From Ascidia mentula (lineage: Eukaryota; Chordata; Ascidiacea; Phlebobranchia; Ascidiidae), in contig OX387197.1 of assembly GCA_947561715.1 (NCBI GenBank), positions 15,435,001 to 15,499,000 on the forward strand: 64,000 nt of DNA, read 5' to 3'. Position 1 is the first letter of the stretch. Every line of letters starts with the position of its first letter. A program made the translations under genes and the position numbers. Under the pieces are notes generated by a model. The model was not told where the DNA came from, did no database searches, and saw only the letters and a list, made by a program, of their open reading frames with translations. Below are positions 50,240 to 61,020 of this stretch, in pieces.

Positions 50240-53200
50240 CCCTATCTCGCCCATTGTTAAGTGGGTCGCGAAAAAAACAGAGTCCAGCCTATGTCTCCCA
50301 TTGTTAAGTGGGCTTGGGGCTCGAAAAAAACAGAGTCCAGCCTATCCCACCCAGTCTTAACTTCGGCCCTATCTCGCCCATTGTTAAGTGGGTCGCGAAA
50401 AAAACAGAGTCAAGCCTATGTCTCCCATTGTTAAGTGGGCTTGGGGCTCGAAAAAAACAGAGTCCAGCCTATGTCTCCCATTGTTAAGTGGGCTTGGGGC
50501 TCGAAAAAAACAGAGTCCAGCCTATCCCACCCAGTCTTAACTTCGGCCCTATCTCGCCCATTGTTAAGTGGGTCGCGAAGAAAACAGAGTCCAGCCTATG
50601 TCGCCCATTGTTAAGTGGGCTTGGGGCTCGAAAAAAACAGAGTCCAGCCTATCCCACCCAGTCTTAACTTCGGCCCTATCTCGACCATTGTTAAGTGGGT
50701 CGCGAAGAAAACAGAGTCCAGCCTATCCCACCCAGTCTTAACTTCGGCCCTATCTCGCCCATTGTTAAGTGGGTCGCGAAAAAAACAGAGTCCAGCCTAT
50801 GTCTCCCATTGTTAAGTGGGCTTGGGGCTCGAAAAAAACAGAGTCCAGCCTATCCCACCCAGTCTTAACTTCGGCCCTATCTCGCCCATTGTTAAGTGGG
50901 TCGCGAAAAAAACAGAGTCCAGCCTATGTCTCCCATTGTTAAGTGGGCTTAGGGCTCGAAAAAAACAGAGTCCAGCCTATCCCACCCAGTCTTAACTTCG
51001 GCCCTATCTCGCCCATTGTTAAGTGGGTCGCGAAAAAAACAGAGTCCAGCCTATGTCTCCCATTGTTAAGTGGGCTTGGGGCTCGAAAAAAACAGAGTCC
51101 AGCCTATCCCACCCAGTCTTAACTTCGGCCCTATCTCGCCCATTGTTAAGTGGGTCGCGAAAAAAACAGAGTCCAGCCTATGTCTCCCATTGTTAAGTGG
51201 GCTTGGGGCTCGAAAAAAACAGAGTCCAGCCTATCCCACCCAGCCTTAACTTCGGCCCTATCTCGCCCATTGTTAAGTGGGTCGCGAAAAAAGCAGAGTC
51301 CAGCCTATCCCACCCAGTCTTAACTTCGGCCCTATCTCGACCATTGTTAAGTGGGTCGCGAAGAAAACAGAGTCCAGCCTATCCCACCCAGTCTTAACTT
51401 CGGCCCTATCTCGCCCATTGTTAAGTGGGTCGCGAAAAAAACAGAGTCCAGCCTATGTCTCCCATTGTTAAGTGGGCTTGGGGCTCGAAAAAAACAGAGT
51501 CCAGCCTATCCCACCCAGTCTTAACTTCGGCCCTATCTCGCCCATTGTTAAGTGGGTCGCGAAAAAAACAGAGTCCAGCCTATGTCTCCCATTGTTAAGT
51601 GGGCTTGGGGCTCGAAAAAAACAGAGTCCAGCCTATCCCACCCAGTCTTAACTTCGGCCCTATCTCGCCCATTGTTAAGTGGGTCGCGAAAAAAATAGAG
51701 TCCAGCCTATGTCTCCCATTGTTAAGTGGGCTTGGGGCTCGAAAAAAACAGAGTCCAGCCTATCCCACCCAGTCTTAACTTCGGCCCTATCTCGCCCATT
51801 GTTAAGTGGGTCGCGAAAAAAACAGAGTCCAGCCTATGTGTCCCATTGTTAAGTGGGCTTGGGGCTCGAAAAAAACAGAGTCCAGCCTATCCCACCCAGT
51901 CTTAACTTCGGCCCTATCTCGCCCATTGTTAAGTTGGTCGCGAAAAAAACAGAGTCCAGCCTATGTCGCCCATTGTTAAGTGGGCTTGGGGCTCGAAAAA
52001 AACAGAGTCCAGCCTATGTCTCCCATTGTTAAGTGGGCTTGGGGCTCGAAAAAAACAGAGTCCAGCCTATGTCGCCCATTGTTAAGTGGGCTTGGGGCTC
52101 GAAAAAAACAGAGTCCAGCCTATCCCACCCAGTCTTAACTTCGGCCCTATCTCGACCATTGTTAAGTGGGTCGCGAAGAAAACAGAGTCCAGCCTATCCC
52201 ACCCAGTCTTAACTTCGGCCCTATCTCGCCCATTGTTAAGTGGGTCGCGAAAAAAACAGAGTCCAGCCTATGTCTCCCATTGTTAAGTGGGCTTGGGGCT
52301 CGAAAAAAACAGAGTCCAGCCTATCCCACCCAGTCTTAACTTCGGCCCTATCTCGCCCATTGTTAAGTGGGTCGCGAAAAAAACAGAGTCAAGCCTATGT
52401 CTCCCATTGTTAAGTGGGCTTGGGGCTCGAAAAAAACAGAGTCCAGCCTATGTCTCCCATTGTTAAGTGGGCTTGGGGCTCGAAAAAAACAGAGTCCAGC
52501 CTATGTCTCCCATTGTTTAGTGGGCTTGGGGCTCGAAAAAAACAGAGTCCAGCCTATCCCACCCAGTCTTAACTTCGGCCCTATCTCGCCCATTGTTAAG
52601 TGGGTCGCGAAAAAAACAGAGTCCAGCCTATGTCTCCCATTGTTAAGTGGGCTTGGGGCTCGAAAAAAACAGAGTCCAGTCTATCCCACCCAGTCTTAAC
52701 TTCGGCCCTATCTCGCCCATTGTTAAGTGGGCCGCGAAAAAAACAGAGTCCAGCCTATGTCTCCCATTGTTAAGTGGGCTTGGGGCTCGAAAAAAACAGA
52801 GTCCAGCCTATCCCACCCAGTCTTAACTTCGGCCCTATCTCGCCCATTGTTAAGTGGGTCGCGAAAAAAACAGAGTCCAGCCTATGTCTCCCATTGTTAA
52901 GTGGGCTTGGGGCTCGAAAAAAACAGAGTCCAGCCTATCCCACCCAGTCTTAACTTCGGCCCTATCTCGCCCATTGTTAAGTGGGTCGCGAAAAAAACAG
53001 AGTCCAGCCTATGTCTCCCATTGTTAAGTGGGCTTAGGGCTCGAAAAAAACAGAGTCCAGCCTATCCCACCCAGTCTTAACTTCGGCCCTATCTCGCCCA
53101 TTGTTAAGTGGGTCGCGAAAAAAACAGAGTCCAGCCTATGTCTCCCATTGTTAAGTGGGCTTGGGGCTCGAAAAAAACAGAGTCCAGTCTATCCCACCCA

Positions 53201-55361
53201 GTCTTAACTTCGGCCCTATCTCGCCCATTGTTAAGTGGGTCGCGAAAAAAACAGAGTCCAGCCTATGTCTCCCATTGTTAAGTGGGCTTGGGGCTCGAAA
53301 AAAACAGAGTCCAGCCTATCCCACCCAGTCTTAACTTCGGCCCTATCTCGCCCATTGTTAAGTGGGTCGCGAAAAAAACAGAGTCCAGCCTATGTCTCCC
53401 ATTGTTAAGTGGGCTTGGGGCTCGAAAAAAACAGAGTCCAGCCTATCCCACCCAGTCTTAACTTCGGCCCTATCTCGCCCATTGTTAAGTGGGTCGCGAA
53501 AAAAACAGAGTCCAGCCTATGTCTCCCATTGTTAAGTGGGCTTAGGGCTCGAAAAAAACAGAGTCCAGCCTATCCCACCCAGTCTTAACTTCGGCCCTAT
53601 CTCGCCCATTGTTAAGTGGGTCGCGAAAAAAACAGAGTCCAGCCTATGTGTCCCATTGTTAAGTGGGCTTGGGGCTCGAAAAAAACAGAGTCCAGCCTAT
53701 CCCACCCAGTCTTAACTTCGGCCCTATCTCGCCCATTGTTAAGTGGGTCGCGAAAAAAACAGAGTCCAGCCTATGTCTCCCATTGTTAAGTGGGCTTGGG
53801 GCTCGAAAAAAACAGAGTCCAGCCTATCCCACCCAGCCTTAACTTCGGCCCTATCTCGCCCATTGTTAAGTGGGTCGCGAAAAAAGCAGAGTCCAGCCTA
53901 TCCCACCCAGTCTTAACTTCGGCCCTATCTCGACCATTGTTAAGTGGGTCGCGAAGAAAACAGAGTCCAGCCTATCCCACCCAGTCTTAACTTCGGCCCT
54001 ATCTCGCCCATTGTTAAGTGGGTCGCGAAAAAAACAGAGTCCAGCCTATGTCTCCCATTGTTAAGTGGGCTTGGGGCTCGAAAAAAACAGAGTCCAGCCT
54101 ATCCCACCCAGTCTTAACTTCGGCCCTATCTCGCCCATTGTTAAGTGGGTCGCGAAAAAAACAGAGTCCAGCCTATGTCTCCCATTGTTAAGTGGGCTTG
54201 GGGCTCGAAAAAAACAGAGTCCAGCCTATCCCACCCAGTCTTAACTTCGGCCCTATCTCGCCCATTGTTAAGTGGGTCGCGAAAAAAACAGAGTCCAGCC
54301 TATGTCTCCCATTGTTAAGTGGGCTTGGGGCTCGAAAAAAACAGAGTCCAGCCTATCCCACCCAGTCTTAACTTCGGCCCTATCTCGCCCATTGTTAAGT
54401 GGGTCGCGAAAAAAACAGAGTCCAGCCTATGTCTCCCATTGTTAAGTGGGCTTGGGGCTCGAAAAAAACAGAGTCCAGCCTATCCCACCCAGTCTTAACT
54501 TCGGCCCTATCTCGCCCATTGTTAAGTGGGTCGCGAAAAAAACAGAGTCCAGCCTATGTCTCCCATTGTTAAGTGGGCTTAGGGCTCGAAAAAAACAGAG
54601 TCCAGCCTATCCCACCCAGTCTTAACTTCGGCCCTATCTCGCCCATTGTTAAGTGGGTCGCGAAAAAAACAGAGTCCAGCCTATGTGTCCCATTGTTAAG
54701 TGGGCTTGGGGCTCGAAAAAAACAGAGTCCAGCCTATCCCACCCAGTCTTAACTTCGGCCCTATCTCGCCCATTGTTAAGTGGGTCGCGAAAAAAACAGA
54801 GTCCAGCCTATGTCTCCCATTGTTAAGTGGGCTTGGGGCTCGAAAAAAACAGAGTCCAGCCTATCCCACCCAGCCTTAACTTCGGCCCTATCTCGCCCAT
54901 TGTTAAGTGGGTCGCGAAAAAAGCAGAGTCCAGCCTATCCCACCCAGTCTTAACTTCGGCCCTATCTCGACCATTGTTAAGTGGGTCGCGAAGAAAACAG
55001 AGTCCAGCCTATCCCACCCAGTCTTAACTTCGGCCCTATCTCGCCCATTGTTAAGTGGGTCGCGAAAAAAACAGAGTCCAGCCTATGTCTCCCATTGTTA
55101 AGTGGGCTTGGGGCTCGAAAAAAACAGAGTCCAGCCTATCCCACCCAGTCTTAACTTCGGCCCTATCTCGCCCATTGTTAAGTGGGTCGCGAAAAAAACA
55201 GAGTCCAGCCTATGTCTCCCATTGTTAAGTGGGCTTGGGGCTCGAAAAAAACAGAGTCCAGCCTATCCCACCCAGTCTTAACTTCGGCCCTATCTCGCCC
55301 ATTGTTAAGTGGGTCGCGAAAAAAACAGAGTCCAGCCTATGTCTCCCATTGTTAAGTGGGC
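50233..55361 (-). repeat. Inverted satellite segment R1
   Basis: All units read on the minus strand between J1 and J2. Landmarks from J1 outward match the reversed order left of J1 after an extra 280 bp (50234 to about 50513). The arm carries three GGTCGAG A units within 3 kb of J1 and 1037-bp-spaced copies at 53.8 and 54.8 kb. Relative to its partner arm (55921-61010) it lacks 469 bp near 52.4-52.5 kb and has 508 bp extra near 52.7-53.2 kb. Confidence 0.93.
52680..53188 (-). repeat. 508-bp step (four AB dimers) present only in arm R1
   Basis: The AGTCTATCCC variant (reverse of ATAGACTGG) occurs at 52678 and again 508 bp later, 4 x 127. The partner arm has it once, at 58093. A four-dimer duplication here, or loss in the partner, explains the difference. 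Confidence 0.82.
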
Positions 55362-55366
55362 CGAAG
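55351..55366. other. Inversion junction J2 (reverse to forward)
   Basis: A reversed B unit read as far as GTTAAGTGGGC continues as the forward A extension GGGCCGAAG. GGGC at 55358-55361 belongs to both sides, a 4-bp microhomology. At the level of unit order the flanks are nearly self-complementary about position 55324 with a spacer of about 70 bp (55231-55288 against 55360-55417). At the level of rare markers the arms are separated by about 0.56 kb (55362-55921). Confidence 0.92.
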
Positions 55367-58270
55367 TTAAGACTGGGTGGGATAGGCTGGACTCTGTTTT
55401 TTTCGAGCCCCAAGCCCACTTAACAATGGGAGACATAGGCTGGACTCTGTTTTTTTCGCGACCCACTTAACAATGGGCGAGATAGGGCCGAAGTTAAGAC
55501 TGGGTGGGATAGGCTGGACTCTGTTTTTTTCGAGCCCCAAGCCCACTTAACAATGGGACACATAGGCTGGACTCTGTTTTTTTCGCGACCCACTTAACAA
55601 TGGGCGAGATAGGGCCGAAGTTAAGACTGGGTGGGATAGGCTGGACTCTGTTTTTTTCGAGCCCTAAGCCCACTTAACAATGGGAGACATAGGCTGGACT
55701 CTGTTTTTTTCGCGACCCACTTAACAATGGGCGAGATAGGGCCGAAGTTAAGACTGGGTGGGATAGGCTGGACTCTGTTTTTTTCGAGCCCCAAGCCCAC
55801 TTAACAATGGGAGACATAGGCTGGACTCTGTTTTTTTCGCGACCCACTTAACAATGGGCGAGATAGGGCCGAAGTTAAGACTGGGTGGGATAGGCTGGAC
55901 TCTGTTTTTTTCGAGCCCCAAGCCCACTTAACAATGGGAGACATAGGCTGGACTCTGTTTTTTTCGCGACCCACTTAACAATGGGCGAGATAGGGCCGAA
56001 GTTAAGACTGGGTGGGATAGGCTGGACTCTGTTTTTTTCGAGCCCCAAGCCCACTTAACAATGGGAGACATAGGCTGGACTCTGTTTTTTTCGCGACCCA
56101 CTTAACAATGGGCGAGATAGGGCCGAAGTTAAGACTGGGTGGGATAGGCTGGACTCTGTTTTTTTCGAGCCCCAAGCCCACTTAACAATGGGAGACATAG
56201 GCTGGACTCTGTTTTTTTCGCGACCCACTTAACAATGGGCGAGATAGGGCCGAAGTTAAGACTGGGTGGGATAGGCTGGACTCTGTTTTCTTCGCGACCC
56301 ACTTAACAATGGTCGAGATAGGGCCGAAGTTAAGACTGGGTGGGATAGGCTGGACTCTGCTTTTTTCGCGACCCACTTAACAATGGGCGAGATAGGGCCG
56401 AAGTTAAGGCTGGGTGGGATAGGCTGGACTCTGTTTTTTTCGAGCCCCAAGCCCACTTAACAATGGGAGACATAGGCTGGACTCTGTTTTTTTCGCGACC
56501 CACTTAACAATGGGCGAGATAGGGCCGAAGTTAAGACTGGGTGGGATAGGCTGGACTCTGTTTTTTTCGAGCCCCAAGCCCACTTAACAATGGGACACAT
56601 AGGCTGGACTCTGTTTTTTTCGCGACCCACTTAACAATGGGCGAGATAGGGCCGAAGTTAAGACTGGGTGGGATAGGCTGGACTCTGTTTTTTTCGAGCC
56701 CTAAGCCCACTTAACAATGGGAGACATAGGCTGGACTCTGTTTTTTTCGCGACCCACTTAACAATGGGCGAGATAGGGCCGAAGTTAAGACTGGGTGGGA
56801 TAGGCTGGACTCTGTTTTTTTCGAGCCCCAAGCCCACTTAACAATGGGAGACATAGGCTGGACTCTGTTTTTTTCGCGACCCACTTAACAATGGGCGAGA
56901 TAGGGCCGAAGTTAAGACTGGGTGGGATAGGCTGGACTCTGTTTTTTTCGAGCCCCAAGCCCACTTAACAATGGGAGACATAGGCTGGACTCTGTTTTTT
57001 TCGCGACCCACTTAACAATGGGCGAGATAGGGCCGAAGTTAAGACTGGGTGGGATAGGCTGGACTCTGTTTTTTTCGAGCCCCAAGCCCACTTAACAATG
57101 GGAGACATAGGCTGGACTCTGTTTTTTTCGCGACCCACTTAACAATGGGCGAGATAGGGCCGAAGTTAAGACTGGGTGGGATAGGCTGGACTCTGTTTTT
57201 TTCGAGCCCCAAGCCCACTTAACAATGGGAGACATAGGCTGGACTCTGTTTTTTTCGCGACCCACTTAACAATGGGCGAGATAGGGCCGAAGTTAAGACT
57301 GGGTGGGATAGGCTGGACTCTGTTTTCTTCGCGACCCACTTAACAATGGTCGAGATAGGGCCGAAGTTAAGACTGGGTGGGATAGGCTGGACTCTGCTTT
57401 TTTCGCGACCCACTTAACAATGGGCGAGATAGGGCCGAAGTTAAGGCTGGGTGGGATAGGCTGGACTCTGTTTTTTTCGAGCCCCAAGCCCACTTAACAA
57501 TGGGAGACATAGGCTGGACTCTGTTTTTTTCGCGACCCACTTAACAATGGGCGAGATAGGGCCGAAGTTAAGACTGGGTGGGATAGGCTGGACTCTGTTT
57601 TTTTCGAGCCCCAAGCCCACTTAACAATGGGACACATAGGCTGGACTCTGTTTTTTTCGCGACCCACTTAACAATGGGCGAGATAGGGCCGAAGTTAAGA
57701 CTGGGTGGGATAGGCTGGACTCTGTTTTTTTCGAGCCCTAAGCCCACTTAACAATGGGAGACATAGGCTGGACTCTGTTTTTTTCGCGACCCACTTAACA
57801 ATGGGCGAGATAGGGCCGAAGTTAAGACTGGGTGGGATAGGCTGGACTCTGTTTTTTTCGAGCCCCAAGCCCACTTAACAATGGGAGACATAGGCTGGAC
57901 TCTGTTTTTTTCGCGACCCACTTAACAATGGGCGAGATAGGGCCGAAGTTAAGACTGGGTGGGATAGGCTGGACTCTGTTTTTTTCGAGCCCCAAGCCCA
58001 CTTAACAATGGGAGACATAGGCTGGACTCTGTTTTTTTCGCGACCCACTTAACAATGGGCGAGATAGGGCCGAAGTTAAGACTGGGTGGGATAGACTGGA
58101 CTCTGTTTTTTTCGAGCCCCAAGCCCACTTAACAATGGGAGACATAGGCTGGACTCTGTTTTTTTCGCGACCCACTTAACAATGGGCGAGATAGGGCCGA
58201 AGTTAAGACTGGGTGGGATAGGCTGGACTCTGTTTTTTTCGAGCCCCAAGCCCACTAAACAATGGGAGAC

Positions 58271-58388
58271 ATAGGCTGGACTCTGTTTTTTTCACGACCC
58301 ACTTAACAATGGGCGAGATAGGGCCTCTGTTTTCTTCGCGACCCACTTAACAATGGGCGAGATAGGGCCGAAGTTAAGACTGGGTGGG
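58271..58388 (+). repeat. 118-bp fused A-A unit, TCTG form
   Basis: First of two fused units separated by one B that has its own changes (GAGCTCCAAG, CATTTAAC). Confidence 0.9.
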
Positions 58389-58441
58389 ATAGGCTGGACT
58401 CTGTTTTTTTCGAGCTCCAAGCCCATTTAACAATGGGAGAC

Positions 58442-58559
58442 ATAGGCTGGACTCTGTTTTTTTCACGACCCACTTAACAATGGGCGAGATAGGGCCTCGG
58501 TTTTCTTCGCGACCCACTTAACAATGGGCGAGATAGGGCCGAAGTTAAGACTGGGTGGG
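58442..58559 (+). repeat. 118-bp fused A-A unit, TCGG form
   Basis: Second fused unit of the pair, 171 bp (118+53) after the first. Confidence 0.9.
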
Positions 58560-61000
58560 ATAGGCTGGACTCTGTTTTTTTCGAGCCCCAAGCCCACTTA
58601 ACAATGGGAGACATAGGCTGGACTCTGTTTTCTTCGCGACCCACTTAACAATGGGCGAGATAGGGCCGAAGTTAAGACTAGGTGGGATAGGCTGGACTCT
58701 GTTTTTTTCGAGCCCCAAGCCCACTTAACAATGGGCGACATAGGCTGGACTCTGTTTTTTTCGAGCCCCAAGCCCACTTAACAATGGGAGACATAGGCTG
58801 GACTCTGTTTTTTTCGAGCCCCAAGCCCACTTAACAATGGGAGACATAGGCTTGACTCTGTTTTTTTCGCGACCCACTTAACAATGGGCGAGATAGGGCC
58901 GAAGTTAAGACTGGGTGGGATAGGCTGGACTCTGTTTTTTTCGAGCCCCAAGCCCACTTAACAATGGGAGACATAGGCTGGACTCTGTTTTTTTCGCGAC
59001 CCACTTAACAATGGGCGAGATAGGGCCGAAGTTAAGACTGGGTGGGATAGGCTGGACTCTGTTTTCTTCGCGACCCACTTAACAATGGTCGAGATAGGGC
59101 CGAAGTTAAGACTGGGTGGGATAGGCTGGACTCTGTTTTTTTCGAGCCCCAAGCCCACTTAACAATGGGCGACATAGGCTGGACTCTGTTTTTTTCGAGC
59201 CCCAAGCCCACTTAAAAATGGGAGACATAGGCTGGACTCTGTTTTTTTCGAGCCCCAAGCCCACTTAACAATGGGCGACATAGGCTGGACTCTGTTTTTT
59301 TCGCGACCAACTTAACAATGGGCGAGATAGGGCCGAAGTTAAGACTGGGTGGGATAGGCTGGACTCTGTTTTTTTCGAGCCCCAAGCCCACTTAACAATG
59401 GGACACATAGGCTGGACTCTGTTTTTTTCGCGACCCACTTAACAATGGGCGAGATAGGGCCGAAGTTAAGACTGGGTGGGATAGGCTGGACTCTGTTTTT
59501 TTCGAGCCCCAAGCCCACTTAACAATGGGAGACATAGGCTGGACTCTGTTTTTTTCGCGACCCACTTAACAATGGGCGAGATAGGGCCGAAGTTAAGACT
59601 GGGTGGGATAGGCTGGACTCTGTTTTTTTCGAGCCCCAAGCCCACTTAACAATGGGAGACATAGGCTGGACTCTGTTTTTTTCGCGACCCACTTAACAAT
59701 GGGCGAGATAGGGCCGAAGTTAAGACTGGGTGGGATAGGCTGGACTCTGTTTTTTTCGAGCCCCAAGCCCACTTAACAATGGGAGACATAGGCTGGACTC
59801 TGTTTTTTTCGCGACCCACTTAACAATGGGCGAGATAGGGCCGAAGTTAAGACTGGGTGGGATAGGCTGGACTCTGTTTTCTTCGCGACCCACTTAACAA
59901 TGGTCGAGATAGGGCCGAAGTTAAGACTGGGTGGGATAGGCTGGACTCTGCTTTTTTCGCGACCCACTTAACAATGGGCGAGATAGGGCCGAAGTTAAGG
60001 CTGGGTGGGATAGGCTGGACTCTGTTTTTTTCGAGCCCCAAGCCCACTTAACAATGGGAGACATAGGCTGGACTCTGTTTTTTTCGCGACCCACTTAACA
60101 ATGGGCGAGATAGGGCCGAAGTTAAGACTGGGTGGGATAGGCTGGACTCTGTTTTTTTCGAGCCCCAAGCCCACTTAACAATGGGAGACATAGGCTGGAC
60201 TCTGTTTTTTTCGCGACCCACTTAACAATCGGCGAGATAGGGCCGAAGTTAAGACTGGGTGGGATAGGCTGGACTCTGTTTTTTTCGAGCCCTAAGCCCA
60301 CTTAACAATGGGAGACATAGGCTGGACTCTGTTTTTTTCGCGACCCACTTAACAATGGGCGAGATAGGGCCGAAGTTAAGACTGGGTGGGATAGGCTGGA
60401 CTCTGTTTTTTTCGAGCCCCAAGCCCACTTAACAATGGGAGACATAGGCTGGACTCTGTTTTTTTCGCGACCCACTTAACAATGGGCGAGATAGGGCCGA
60501 AGTTAAGACTGGGTGGGATAGGCTGGACTCTGTTTTCTTCGCGACCCACTTAACAATGGTCGAGATAGGGCCGAAGTTAAGACTGGGTGGGATAGGCTGG
60601 ACTCTGTTTTTTTCGAGCCCCAAGCCCACTTAACAATGGGCGACATAGGCTGGACTCTGTTTTCTTCGCGACCCACTTAACAATGGGCGAGATAGGGCCG
60701 AAGTTAAGACTGGGTGGGATAGGCTGGACTCTGTTTTTTTCGAGCCCCAAGCCCACTTAACAATGGGAGACATAGGCTGGACTCTGTTTTTTTCGAGCCC
60801 CAAGCCCACTTAACAATGGGAGACATAGGCTTGACTCTGTTTTTTTCGCGACCCACTTAACAATGGGCGAGATAGGGCCGAAGTTAAGACTGGGTGGGAT
60901 AGGCTGGACTCTGTTTTTTTCGAGCCCCAAGCCCACTTAACAATGGGAGACATAGGCTGGACTCTGTTTTTTTCGCGACCCACTTAACAATGGGCGAGAT

Positions 61001-61020
61001 AGGGCCGAAGGACAGAGTCC
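61001..61020. other. Inversion junction J3 (forward to reverse), copy of J1
   Basis: AGGGCCGAAG (61001-61010) is followed by an extra G (61011) and then ACAGAGTCC. This is the exact reverse complement of J1 including the untemplated base, with hairpin GGAC, loop AGA, GTCC at 61010-61020. Confidence 0.93.

Larger units (their letters stand above)
50234..61010. repeat. Large palindrome centred near J2 (arms over 5 kb)
   Basis: Left arm 50234-55361 (reverse) and right arm about 55921-61010 (forward) share landmark order and spacing measured from J1 and J3: 384/382, 966/964, 1046/1044 and 1855/1853 bp, then a 39-bp net difference that equals +508 and -469 bp of whole units. Symmetry continues outside J1 and J3, since 61012-64000 mirrors about 47.2-50.23 kb, so the full palindrome probably exceeds 16 kb and is cut by the window end. 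Confidence 0.9.
55362..61010 (+). repeat. Forward satellite segment F2
   Basis: Forward units between J2 and J3. The first 0.56 kb has no partner in R1 and holds the GGACACAT and CCCTAAG end of a 1037-bp copy. Two 1037-bp-spaced copies follow (triple A at 56197 and 57234), then ATAGACTGG, CACTAAAC, two fused 118-bp units, GACTAGGTGGG, GGCTTGACT and GGTCGAG units up to J3. Confidence 0.92.

Noticed and set aside
55225-55423. Overlapping open frames on both strands giving the same first 21 residues.
   Set aside because: This is the expected result of the mirror symmetry at J2 and not a pair of genes.
50233-61011. A simple inversion of one internal block.
   Set aside because: A single inversion gives two junctions with exchanged halves and no third switch. 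Here J1 and J3 are mirror copies and J2 lies between them, which needs duplication.
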